Shown: one piece after another, positions 6,780-14,010 of the stretch
Layout of the letters: each line of letters opens with the position of its first letter
How positions within the stretch are numbered: the stretch's first letter is position 1
Source of the DNA: DATKKX01 sp035542775
Lineage (GTDB): Bacteria; Planctomycetota; Phycisphaerae; UBA1845; UTPLA1
Assembly: GCA_035542775.1 (NCBI GenBank)
Contig: DATKKX010000162.1
Location: 1 to 15,729 of the forward strand
DNA length: 15,729 bases
Reading direction: 5' to 3'
Made by a program: the position numbers and the translations under genes
The notes under the pieces: generated by a model
Database searches by the model: none
Seen by the model: only the letters and a program-made list of their open reading frames with translations
Told to the model about the DNA's origin: nothing

Positions 6780-7647
6780 TCCGCCCGCACTCCCTGCCGA
6801 CCAGCTCCGCATACAGCTCCCGCAACCGCCTGGTCACTGCCCCCACCTCGCCGGTACCGACCTCATGACGCTCGATGGCGGTCACCGGCATGATCTCCAG
6901 CACGCTCCCGGTCAGAAAAACCTCCTCGGAACCGAGCAGCTCGTTGATGTCGATGGACCGTTCCTCCACCGACATGCCCGCTGCCTTCGCCACCTCAATG
7001 ACCGCCTTCCGAACCGTGCCGGGCAGCACCGGCGTATCCAGCGGCGGGGTGACCACGACGCCCTTCTGCACGGTGAAGACGTTGCAGACCGAGCCCTCCG
7101 CGAGTCGATTGTCAGTGTTGAACCACAGCGACTCGTTGCACTTTCGTTCGGCGGCGTCCTTCATCGCCAGCAGTCGCGGGAGATACGCCAGTGTCTTGTG
7201 GCCGGCCAGGGGATCAAGCCGGTTCTGCCTGTAAGGACAGATGCAGACTCGCATGCCCTGCTTGTACAGCTCCGGCGGATACATCCGCACCGGCTCGGCG
7301 GTGATGACCGTCGTCACCCCCGGCGGAACCTCTCCGGTGTCGCCGGGCTTGGGTATTGGGCCTGGGGTCACGGTAAGACGAACGCGGGCCTCATCCAGCT
7401 TGTTCGCGGCCAGTACCTCACGAATACCTTGTTCGAGATACTCGGCCGTCACGTCGACTGCCATGTGCAGCGCCTTCGCCGACGCCAGCAGCCGCTGAGC
7501 GTGATCGCCGAATCGCATGATCCGGCCGTTGTACACGCGAAGCGTTTCGAAAAGCCCCGCCGCATGCGTGAAGCCGGCATCGAATGCGGACACTCGAGCC
7601 TCCGCCGCGGGAAGAATCTTGCCGTTGAAAAAAACCAGCGAACTCAT
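6772..7647 (-). CDS. pabC: Class IV aminotransferase fold: aminodeoxychorismate lyase (or branched-chain aminotransferase)
   Basis: A fold-type IV PLP enzyme of 291 residues. Residue K151 (GHKTLAYL) is the expected Schiff-base lysine; LAEGSVCNVF (182-191) with E184 and N189, TPVLPGTVR (205-213) and EVFLTGSVLEIMPV (242-255) form the rest of the cofactor site. Family members cannot be separated reliably by motif alone. I favour 4-amino-4-deoxychorismate lyase, which releases pyruvate and yields p-aminobenzoate for folate. The reason is that the ATG overlaps the pabB stop codon as ATGA (7644-7647), which implies translational coupling to the enzyme that makes its substrate. The alternatives are a branched-chain or D-amino-acid aminotransferase. 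The TAG at 6772-6774 lies within the start of the next gene. Confidence 0.85.
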   Translation of the reverse strand: MSSLVFFNGKILPAAEARVSAFDAGFTHAAGLFETLRVYNGRIMRFGDHAQRLLASAKALHMAVDVTAEYLEQGIREVLAANKLDEARVRLTVTPGPIPKPGDTGEVPPGVTTVITAEPVRMYPPELYKQGMRVCICPYRQNRLDPLAGHKTLAYLPRLLAMKDAAERKCNESLWFNTDNRLAEGSVCNVFTVQKGVVVTPPLDTPVLPGTVRKAVIEVAKAAGMSVEERSIDINELLGSEEVFLTGSVLEIMPVTAIERHEVGTGEVGAVTRRLRELYAELVGRECGRNG

Positions 7648-9194
7648 TGATTCCGACCAAGCCTCACTCTGTGCCCTCTTGCCGCGCCAATCGCCATCGC
7701 CCTGCGGCGGCGACCCTCATGCAGAACCGGAGGTTCCTCCTTTGGCACGCCCAGCGCCGCCAGCATTCCGGCGGCCTTGGCCCCCAGTTCCTCATATTCG
7801 GCTTCCGGATCGCTGTCTGCAACGATCCCGCTTCCAACCATCACGTCCGCATGCCCTTCGCCGACAACCATCGTGCGAATCGCCAGGTTCAGCATCATGT
7901 CCCCGTCCACCCCGACCCAGCCGATCGCGCCACAATAGGGCCCTCGCGGCGTCGGTTCCAGCTCATTGATGATCTGCATGGCCCGAACCTTCGGAGCACC
8001 GGTGATGGAGCCGCCGGGAAACGTCGCCCGCAGCAAATCCATCGCGTCCGCTTCCGGCCGGAGGCGGCCGACCACCGTCGCGGTCCGGTGAAAAACCGTC
8101 GGCAATGTCTCGATCTCGCCGTCGCTGACCACTCGCACGGTGCCGAACTCGCAGACCCGTCCGAGATCGTTTCGTTCGAGATCGATGATCATGTTCAGCT
8201 CCGCCCGGTCTTTTGGACTCTCGGCCAGTTCGCGCCCGGCCGCCTGGTCCTCTGCCGGCGTCGCCCCGCGCGGCCGCGTGCCCTTGATCGGGCGTGTCGT
8301 CACCGCGCCTCCCTGCACGTAAAGGAAAACCTCCGGAGAAGACGACACGATCGCCGCCCATGGCGCATCCTCTGGACCCTGCGAAACAGGAAGATAGACC
8401 GCGTGCGTCGATGGATTCATCTCTCGCAGGCTCTCATAAATGCCGAAGGCGTGCGACGCCACCGGAACCCGGCATCGTCGTGCCAGATTCACCTGGAAAA
8501 TGTCCCCCGCCCGGATGTACTCCAATGCCCGAACGACCTTCCGCAGGTACTCCTCGCGTGAGAAGTTCCACGTGCCTGCCGCCGGCCTGCCCTGACCCCC
8601 GGAACGTTGCTCCCCGGAGGCCGCCTCGGAACCGGCCTTGCCCACGAACCGCTCCAACATCGTCAGTCGGTCGGAGAGCGAGGGCCGCTCGCATCGCGCC
8701 AGCCGCGAAGGCAGCTCAACGCCGGCCACCGTCCACGAACCTTCGAGTTCGTCGTGAATCACGACCGTGTCAAACAGCGCCCACCGCGAAATCGGCAACC
8801 GGCTGAAACCGCCATCCCGGCAACTGGAGGCGTCGTCGGATCTCGTAAGCCAACCCGACGGCTCGATGAACCGGCCCGCCTCATAGGCGAGGTATCCGAC
8901 CCAGCCGCCCACGAACGGCAGATTCGGCGCAGGCTCCAGTGCCGCCCACGGCCGACATTCCCGGGTGAGCATGGCCAGAGGATCGACCGCACCATCGGAC
9001 GCAATCGAAAGGACTCGGATGGGATCGGTGGCGAATATCGTATGCCGCCCCCACTTGGCGTGAGCGGCCACCGATTCCAGCAATATTCCACCGGGGCGGG
9101 TCGCCATGGCCTCCCGCAAGGCGCGCACATTACCGGGCGGCGCTATGGTCCGCGAAGCCCAACGAATAACCTCCTGATAACCTCGGCGCAGCAT
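7644..9194 (-). CDS. pabB: Aminodeoxychorismate synthase component I
   Basis: Uses chorismate and ammonia to make 4-amino-4-deoxychorismate in the folate pathway. With the ATG at 9194 it has 516 residues. The chorismate-binding domain covers about 210-485: GDIFQVNLARR (230-240), SSSPEVFLYV (284-293), TRPIKGT (300-306), ELNMIIDLERNDLGRV (332-347) and FPGGSITGAPKVRAM (392-406). PIKGT with lysine, where anthranilate synthase has PLAGT, marks PabB rather than TrpE. The N-terminal part (GILLES, FATDP, FVGGWVGYLAYE) is the TrpE-N-like domain. A basic 30-residue tail follows the catalytic domain. The frame continues upstream to a GTG at 9245, but homology to PabB starts near 'RGYQEVIRW'. The chosen ATG lacks a Shine-Dalgarno, see the promoter entry. 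No glutamine amidotransferase (PabA) is encoded here. Confidence 0.93.
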   Translation of the reverse strand: MLRRGYQEVIRWASRTIAPPGNVRALREAMATRPGGILLESVAAHAKWGRHTIFATDPIRVLSIASDGAVDPLAMLTRECRPWAALEPAPNLPFVGGWVGYLAYEAGRFIEPSGWLTRSDDASSCRDGGFSRLPISRWALFDTVVIHDELEGSWTVAGVELPSRLARCERPSLSDRLTMLERFVGKAGSEAASGEQRSGGQGRPAAGTWNFSREEYLRKVVRALEYIRAGDIFQVNLARRCRVPVASHAFGIYESLREMNPSTHAVYLPVSQGPEDAPWAAIVSSSPEVFLYVQGGAVTTRPIKGTRPRGATPAEDQAAGRELAESPKDRAELNMIIDLERNDLGRVCEFGTVRVVSDGEIETLPTVFHRTATVVGRLRPEADAMDLLRATFPGGSITGAPKVRAMQIINELEPTPRGPYCGAIGWVGVDGDMMLNLAIRTMVVGEGHADVMVGSGIVADSDPEAEYEELGAKAAGMLAALGVPKEEPPVLHEGRRRRAMAIGAARGHRVRLGRNQ

Positions 9195-9202
9195 GGGCGG
9201 GC

Positions 9203-9231
9203 AGTATATCCCCCCGCAAGGTCCGTGTCGC
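9203..9231 (-). promoter_or_regulatory. Candidate promoter giving a near-leaderless pabB mRNA
   Basis: On the minus strand GCGACA (9226-9231), a 17-nt spacer, then TATACT (9203-9208). Only 8 nt separate the -10 from the pabB ATG, so the predicted transcription start falls at or next to the A of ATG. This agrees with the missing Shine-Dalgarno there. The -35 matches the consensus at 4/6. Confidence 0.4.
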
Positions 9232-9267
9232 ACTTGAGCAGGCACCTGCCTTTTTCCACTCCCAATC

Positions 9268-9295
9268 TTGAGGCGCTGGCCGATTCACGTATAAT
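9268..9295 (+). promoter_or_regulatory. Sigma-70-type promoter for the 176-residue membrane protein
   Basis: TTGAGG (9268-9273), a 16-nt spacer, then a perfect TATAAT (9290-9295). The predicted start is near 9302, leaving a leader of about 55 nt before the ATG at 9357. It is divergent from the pabB promoter. Confidence 0.6.
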
Positions 9296-9356
9296 TGGCT
9301 GAGGAGAGAGCAGGCCCGCGAAGGAGGATAACCAGCCGGCCAGAGGTGCGACCACC

Positions 9357-9887
9357 ATGGACCGACAGCAAACCAGCCAGGCGGCTGTGACCGCCGTGCC
9401 CCGGCAGCAAACGGCTTTGTGGATCATCGCAATCCTGCTCGCGATCATCGCCACGGCGGTGGTGGTGAGATCGCCGGATGTCTTCGGTGTGCCGCAGGCT
9501 TTCGGCGGCGACGCGCCCGTGCCCGGTGCCCGGGGCGTATACGCGTTCACCGGGCAGCTCGCGGAAAACCGCTACGGTCTGTTCATGATGGATGTCGAGG
9601 CCGGCAATATCTGGTGCTACGAATACCTGCCCGGCACGCGCAAGCTGATGCTGGTGGCGGCCCGCACTTACAGGTACGACCGCTACTTGGAAGACTACAA
9701 TAACGACAAAGGGACCAACCCCGAGGCAGTGCAGGCCCTGCTCCATGATCAGAACCGCATCAAGGAGCGGATTAACGGCGGTGAGGTCTCCCCCGCCACC
9801 GGGGATGAGGATCTCGGAACCGAGGTTCCCGGCCTTCCCTACTACCAGGAACCTACCGACCGGGACCAGCGCAAGAAGCTGGAATAG
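9357..9887 (+). CDS. Single-pass membrane protein of unknown function
   Basis: A 176-residue protein. Residues 1-19 are polar, 20-38 (ALWIIAILLAIIATAVVV) form one transmembrane helix, and the rest is probably extracytoplasmic. Residues 56-115 look like a small beta-rich domain: 'GARGVYAFTGQLAENRYGLF' then 'MDVEAGNIWCYEYLPGTRKL' and 'LVAARTYRYDRYLEDYNND'. I have an impression of similar short proteins ('vlDt.tG.iWvY....rkL.lvaaR.f.yDr.Ledyn') in planctomycete genomes, but cannot name a function. The C-terminal 60 residues are charged and likely disordered. AGAGGTG lies 9 nt before the ATG; a stronger AAGGAGG at 9321-9327 is too far away. It is followed by a DNA-binding membrane protein on the same strand, 176 nt downstream; I see no clear terminator or promoter in that gap. 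Confidence 0.75.
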   Translation: MDRQQTSQAAVTAVPRQQTALWIIAILLAIIATAVVVRSPDVFGVPQAFGGDAPVPGARGVYAFTGQLAENRYGLFMMDVEAGNIWCYEYLPGTRKLMLVAARTYRYDRYLEDYNNDKGTNPEAVQALLHDQNRIKERINGGEVSPATGDEDLGTEVPGLPYYQEPTDRDQRKKLE

Positions 9888-10050
9888 CTGGAACAAGCAG
9901 ACGGCTTTCATCGGGGGCCTTGTACCGCGGACCAGACGCAGCGCGGCAGCCGTCGATACAAGCCGTAAGCGACGACCGCGTTCGTGTTGAGCGTTCAGGG
10001 GAACAGAAGCCATCGCCCGCGGGCCGGCTTCAGGGGGTTTGACAGCAACG

Positions 10051-10062
10051 GGAAATATTTCC
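10051..10062. promoter_or_regulatory. 12-bp perfect palindrome abutting a start codon
   Basis: GGAAATATTTCC is perfectly self-complementary and AT-rich inside GC-rich DNA. It ends one base before the ATG at 10064, where a Shine-Dalgarno would be expected. It could be an operator or an RNA hairpin controlling translation. A TTGACA at 10039-10044 has no usable -10 before the gene. Confidence 0.35.
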
Positions 10063-10063
10063 T

Positions 10064-11245
10064 ATGGCAACGGACTATTTGACGCTTGAAGAAGTGTGCG
10101 AGACGTTGAGCAAGACGCCGGATGAGGTCCAGGCAATGGTGGCGGACGGCCGTTTGAGCGAGATACACGACGGCGGCAAGATCTTCTTCAAGAAATCCGA
10201 AGTCGACCAGATCGCCGCCAAGGAGGGCAGCAGCATCGTCGACCTCGCCCTGTCCGACGAGGCCGACGTCCAGGAAACCAACGAAACCTTCGCTTCGGCC
10301 TTGTCGGACCTGGCCGATTCGTCTTCCAACGCGGGCCTGCTGGAAGAGAACCCTCCTCTTGAGCCGGCTGCCCAAGCCCCGGCTGAGCTCGATATCCCCA
10401 CTCCGGCGCCGGCCCCGACCGACAGCGGCGGCTTGGCGGAAATCAGTCTCGAAGATCTCCCCGAGGAATTACCTGCCGCTCCACGCGAGGAGGCCGCCCC
10501 CAGCGATCTGCTCGGCTCAGATCTCGACCTGGTGCCCGCTGAGGGAGCCGCTCCGGACAAGGGTTCCTCTGCGGCGATCCCGGATCTGGGCCTGTCCGGC
10601 TCGAGCATCCTGGGTCTCGAACCCGAGAAAGCGGATGTCAAGCCGCCCCCCAAGGAAGAAGCCAAGCCCGGCAAGGTCGGCATCAGCGTGTTCGATGACG
10701 ACGAGCTTCCGATTACTGCCGACCCAATGGGCGAGACTCAGATTTCCGCCGGTGTGCCCGAGCTCGAGAGTGTCGGCAGCGGCAGTGGCCTGTTGGACCT
10801 GACTCGGGAGAGCGATGACACCAGCCTCGGCGCGGAGCTGTTGGACGTGATATCGCCCTCAGAAGCCGCCGATACGGAAACCGAAGGCGAGGCTGTCGAA
10901 GTCGTCGAGGCCGCTGAAACCATCGAGGACAGCGGCCCCGAGGCCATGGAGGTCGTGGAGGCCGCCGAGGCGCCCGCCGAGGAAGAGGCCCCTGTGCTGG
11001 TCTCGCCGCGCAAACGAGCGCCCGCCGCGATGAGGGGCGCTGTCCCCTTGAACGTCTGTGCGGGGCTCGGTTTGCTGGGTCTGGCGGTGGCCGCCCTGGC
11101 GACTGCCGGCGCGATTCAGGGCGTCTGGCCCAGCTTCCTGAGCGTGATCGCCAAAGACATTCCCCATTACGCCGCATTTGGCGGCCTGGCTATCATCGCC
11201 GTCGCGATCGGCGTCTACGGCATCATGGCCGATCGCCCCAAGTAA
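10064..11245 (+). CDS. Acidic helix-turn-helix protein with two C-terminal membrane helices
   Basis: A 393-residue protein in three parts. Residues 4-53 ('YLTLEEVCETLSKTPDEVQAM' in outline, then VADGRLSEIHDGGKIFFKKSEV) match the excisionase/MerR-type winged helix found in HTH_17 proteins, where the fold reads DNA. Residues 55-318 are very acidic and rich in Pro, Ala and Ser, probably disordered, with two conserved-looking islands: KPGKVGISVFDDDELPITAD (201-220) and SGLLDLTRESDDTSLGAELL (241-260). Residues 330-351 and 369-388 are hydrophobic helices, so the C-terminus sits in the membrane with the N-terminus presumably cytoplasmic. The second island is one I associate with planctomycete proteins. 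A role as a membrane-tethered DNA- or protein-binding adaptor is inference. No clear Shine-Dalgarno precedes the ATG; the palindrome at 10051 occupies that place. Confidence 0.8.
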   Translation: MATDYLTLEEVCETLSKTPDEVQAMVADGRLSEIHDGGKIFFKKSEVDQIAAKEGSSIVDLALSDEADVQETNETFASALSDLADSSSNAGLLEENPPLEPAAQAPAELDIPTPAPAPTDSGGLAEISLEDLPEELPAAPREEAAPSDLLGSDLDLVPAEGAAPDKGSSAAIPDLGLSGSSILGLEPEKADVKPPPKEEAKPGKVGISVFDDDELPITADPMGETQISAGVPELESVGSGSGLLDLTRESDDTSLGAELLDVISPSEAADTETEGEAVEVVEAAETIEDSGPEAMEVVEAAEAPAEEEAPVLVSPRKRAPAAMRGAVPLNVCAGLGLLGLAVAALATAGAIQGVWPSFLSVIAKDIPHYAAFGGLAIIAVAIGVYGIMADRPK

Positions 11246-11246
11246 C

Positions 11247-11383
11247 GGTTCACGGTCCTCTGTTGAAAACCGTAGCGCCGGCCCTCCGTGGCCGACGTGG
11301 AACACCAGAAACCTCGCATGTTGGCAACTCGCGCCGCGATTCCCGTCGCCATCCCGAGGGCTTTTCAACAGAGTAGGTTCACG
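11247..11383. mobile_element. MITE-like element with 12-bp inverted ends and 8-bp direct repeats
   Basis: CTCTGTTGAAAA (11258-11269) and its exact complement TTTTCAACAGAG (11362-11373) bound a 92-nt non-coding core. GGTTCACG occurs just outside on both sides (11247-11254 and 11376-11383), 3 and 2 nt from the inverted ends, as a target-site duplication would. The ends resemble insertion-sequence termini of the 'CTGTTGAAAA' kind. The core contains a small hairpin (CGGCC 11279-11283 / GGCCG 11290-11294) and no open frame. It begins 2 nt after the stop of the upstream gene and lies between convergent genes, so as RNA it may also act as a terminator. Confidence 0.55.
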
Positions 11384-11444
11384 AACCACGTGACTTGGCG
11401 ACGGCATTCCGCGGCTATGTTGAGGGCGTCGTCCGCCAACCTGT

Positions 11445-13373
11445 TCACACTCTCTTGAATTGCTTCTCCAGATCTCGCGTGCTGAGCTGCAGGGTCGTCG
11501 GCCGGCCGTGCGGACAGTTTGATGATTTCTGAACCAGGTGCCGCTGAGCCAGCAGCGCCTGCATCTCCTCGGTGCTCAGCGGATCGCCCGCCTTCACCGC
11601 CGCCTTGCACGCCATCATGTCCAGGGCTTCGTGCAGATGAGCCTCCTCCGACTGGGTCTCCTCGCCCTCAGCGAGCTTGTCCAGCAGATCGGCAACGAAC
11701 GTGCTGATCTCCACGTCCGGCAATAACGCAGGAAACGCCTGCACCGCGAGCGCCTTCGGCCCAAAGACCGACAGATCGATGCCCAGCCTGCCCAGCAGCT
11801 CGCGATGCTGCTCGGCCGCCTGGGCCTGCTGCGGCGAAACCTCCAGCGTCTCCGGTATCAGCAGCCGCTGCGACTCCAACGGCCCCGCTAACAGTTGCTC
11901 CCGGAACTTCTCATAGAGGATCCGCTCATGCAGGGCGTGCTGGTCCACGATGATGATGCCCTCGTCGGTCTGGGCAACGAGGTAAGTGTTGTGGACCTGG
12001 ATGACACTGCCCCTCAACTCGTCGCGACCTTCGAACGACGGGATCTCAGTTCGCACATCTGAGCCGGCAAATCGCTCCGCCGGTGTTGCCGCTGGCGAGC
12101 CCGGTCCTGTCCCGACCGGCTGGGGCGTCGTCGGAACCGACTCGGCTCGCGGTGGTTCCGGAAATGGCTCACGCATCGCCGGTCGCCGGTCCATCGTCGA
12201 AACGATCGACGGCCGTACAGCTCGCGTCTCAAACGGCGGCGGCTGAAACCGGAGCCGGGCCTGCGTCGGATCGATGGCCTTTAGATAATCCGCCAGCGCT
12301 TGCCTTGCTCGCTGTTGATGCGAGGATGCCTCAATCGACAACCCCTCGCCGCCGCCAGCGGGCGCCCGCAGCGCCGGCGTCAGATCGTAGCTCAGCAGCG
12401 TCTCGCGCAGCACCGCCAGCACCTGCGATTGCACCAGCCCCGCATCGCGCCACCGCACCTCGATCTTCGTGGGGTGCACGTTTACGTCAAACTGATCCGG
12501 TTCCGCGGTCAGGAAGACGAACACCACCGGGTACCGATCATGCTCGACCAGGCCCCGAAACGCCTCCCGGACCGCATACCCCACCCGCCGGTCCACGATG
12601 TACCGCCCGTTCAGAAATAGATACTGCCACTTGGCCGACGCCCGCGATTGGTCCGGCGGCGCAAACAGAGCTTCAATGCCCAGCTCTCTCTCCTGACGGG
12701 CTGTGGTGAGCAGGCACCGGGCCAACTCGGCCCCGTAGAAATCCGCGATCCGCGTCCGCCGGTCCGGCGTGGCGGGCAGATTCCTCGCCGGGCGACCGTT
12801 GTGCGAGAGCGTGAACGCGATGTCCGGATGGGCCAGAGACAGCCGGGCCAGTTGCTCCGTCGCGTGTGAAACCTCCGTCGGCGCCTGCCGCAAAAACTTC
12901 CGCCTCGCGGGCACGTTGTAGAAAAGGTTGCGAACCTCGATCGTGGTCCCGAGCGGCGCCGCGCAGGCCTTCGGTGGCGGGACTTGGCCTTCGGCCGCGA
13001 TAATCTCGTACGCCTCGAATTGCTCCGCGGGCCGGCTGCAGATCCGCAGGTGGCTCACCGCGGCGATCGACGCCAGGGCTTCTCCCCGAAAGCCGAGACT
13101 CCGAATATGAAACAGATCGTCGACGCTGTAGATCTTGCTCGTCGCATGGGCCGCCACCGCCATCGGCATGTCGTCGGCGGGGATGCCGCACCCGTCGTCG
13201 GTCACGCGGATAAGCTTGGCCCCCCCCTCCTCCAGGGCCACATCGATCCGTCTGGCCCCGGCATCGATGGAGTTTTCGATGAGTTCCTTGACAACCGACG
13301 CTGGCCGCTCGATGACCTCCCCTGCGGCTATCTTGTTCACAAGCGAGGGGTCGAGCTTCTTGATTCGAGACAT
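11445..13373 (-). CDS. mutL: DNA mismatch repair protein MutL with endonuclease motif
   Basis: Couples mismatch recognition by MutS to strand incision. The 642 residues begin with a GHKL ATPase: IAAGEVIERP (15-24), KELIENSIDAG (29-39; E30 is the catalytic base, N34 binds Mg), TDDGCGI (58-64), ATSKI (77-81) and GFRGEAL (94-100). The transducer domain includes NVHPTKIEVR (298-307). A Pro-rich linker covers about 335-450. The C-terminal dimerisation domain carries DQHALHERILYE (477-488), which fits the DQHA(X)2E(X)4E metal site, plus ACKAAVKAG (588-596) and CPHGRPT (620-626). This is the nicking type of MutL found in bacteria that lack MutH. No obvious Shine-Dalgarno precedes the ATG, but the N-terminus aligns with the family. 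It has its own promoter at 13426-13455. Confidence 0.97.
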   Translation of the reverse strand: MSRIKKLDPSLVNKIAAGEVIERPASVVKELIENSIDAGARRIDVALEEGGAKLIRVTDDGCGIPADDMPMAVAAHATSKIYSVDDLFHIRSLGFRGEALASIAAVSHLRICSRPAEQFEAYEIIAAEGQVPPPKACAAPLGTTIEVRNLFYNVPARRKFLRQAPTEVSHATEQLARLSLAHPDIAFTLSHNGRPARNLPATPDRRTRIADFYGAELARCLLTTARQERELGIEALFAPPDQSRASAKWQYLFLNGRYIVDRRVGYAVREAFRGLVEHDRYPVVFVFLTAEPDQFDVNVHPTKIEVRWRDAGLVQSQVLAVLRETLLSYDLTPALRAPAGGGEGLSIEASSHQQRARQALADYLKAIDPTQARLRFQPPPFETRAVRPSIVSTMDRRPAMREPFPEPPRAESVPTTPQPVGTGPGSPAATPAERFAGSDVRTEIPSFEGRDELRGSVIQVHNTYLVAQTDEGIIIVDQHALHERILYEKFREQLLAGPLESQRLLIPETLEVSPQQAQAAEQHRELLGRLGIDLSVFGPKALAVQAFPALLPDVEISTFVADLLDKLAEGEETQSEEAHLHEALDMMACKAAVKAGDPLSTEEMQALLAQRHLVQKSSNCPHGRPTTLQLSTRDLEKQFKRV

Positions 13374-13425
13374 TGGGTGCTTCTATCGGCTTCCGTCCGT
13401 CGCCCGGGGCGGTGCTCGCGGTCCG

Positions 13426-13455
13426 AGTATACGCAACGCCTCGCGCGCCGGTCAA
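13426..13455 (-). promoter_or_regulatory. mutL promoter
   Basis: On the minus strand TTGACC (13450-13455), an 18-nt spacer, and TATACT (13426-13431), each 5/6 to the sigma-70 consensus. The predicted start is near 13419, about 46 nt before the mutL ATG. Confidence 0.6.
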
Positions 13456-13638
13456 CACGACGCCCCCACCTGGGAATAGCCACCAGGGGCCAGCCCGAGG
13501 CGTTGGCGAGGCGGGCTCGGAGTCGAGGCCACCGAGACACGAAGAACCGACCACGTACGAGCAACTGCTGAAGCTGGTAAAACGACCCCCTCACCCATTC
13601 CTGCTATTGGCTGCTCGCCCGCGAATTCGCCTCCGCTC

Positions 13639-13666
13639 TTGACGCCACCTCATTAACGCCGAGAAT
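13639..13666 (+). promoter_or_regulatory. Candidate tRNA-Ser promoter
   Basis: TTGACG (13639-13644), a 16-nt spacer, and GAGAAT (13661-13666; 4/6 to the -10 consensus). Transcription would begin about 20 nt before the mature tRNA. The weak -10 keeps confidence modest. Confidence 0.4.
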
Positions 13667-13692
13667 GCCCAGTTGCCCTCACACGGCGCTCA

Positions 13693-13781
13693 GGAGAGGT
13701 GTCCGAGTGGCTGAAGGTGCATGCTTGGAAAGCATGTGTGCGGGTAAAACCGTACCGGGGGTTCGAATCCCCCCCTCTCCG
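13693..13781 (+). tRNA. tRNA-Ser(GGA)
   Basis: The acceptor stem GGAGAGG (13693-13699) pairs with CCTCTCC (13774-13780), followed by discriminator G13781. The anticodon stem CATGC/GCATG encloses TTGGAAA with anticodon GGA at 13727-13729, reading UCC and UCU. A long variable arm (GCGGGTAAAACCGT) is typical of class II serine tRNAs. The T arm carries GGTTCGAATCC. The 3' CCA is not encoded (GTTC follows). It lies alone between mutL and the sigma-54 regulator. Confidence 0.97.
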
Positions 13782-13977
13782 TTCTTTCTGCAGGCAGTCC
13801 ACAAGCTCTTGGAACTCGAATACTTGCGAGAATTGCTCGATTGTTGACTGCTCGAATGCCCTCAAGCTGCCCTCAGGAACTTCAGTTGCTGCGGCGTGGC
13901 CGGCGGAGCCATTCGCGCGGGCGCCCGCATGGCCTCTGGGCTGTGCCCGTTGTGAGGCGACTGTTCGCCGGATCAGT

Positions 13978-13986
13978 TGGTACAAT
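13978..13986 (+). promoter_or_regulatory. Extended -10 promoter of the sigma-54 activator gene
   Basis: TG-G-TACAAT is an extended -10 element (TGnTAtAAT, 5/6 in the hexamer); no good -35 is present at the proper distance. Transcription would start near 13993. AGGAG (14000-14004) then lies 6 nt before the ATG at 14011. This suggests the activator itself is made from a housekeeping promoter. Confidence 0.45.
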
Positions 13987-14010
13987 ACTGTCTTCGCACA
14001 GGAGTGAGGC

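Larger units (their letters stand above)
13374..13692. other. Gene-free interval between mutL and tRNA-Ser
   Basis: These 319 nt separate the divergent mutL and tRNA-Ser genes. They hold the mutL promoter and a candidate tRNA promoter. Reading frames crossing it are extensions antisense to mutL or run through the tRNA, and show no ribosome-binding site. I see no other structure here. Confidence 0.6.

Noticed and set aside
5757..6893. 378-residue plus-strand open frame
   Set aside because: Antisense to the Nif3-family gene, whose metal-ligand motifs are unmistakable; composition is Arg/Pro/His-rich without domain signal.
7647..8561. 304-residue plus-strand open frame
   Set aside because: Antisense to pabB and Arg/His-rich, with no recognisable motif.
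10039..10044. TTGACA as a promoter for the helix-turn-helix gene
   Set aside because: A -10 at normal spacing would fall on the start codon (CTATGG), putting the transcript start inside the gene.
12673..13554. 293-residue minus-strand open frame overlapping mutL
   Set aside because: An alternative frame of the N-terminal mutL region; Arg/Gly-rich, while the mutL frame has all GHKL motifs.
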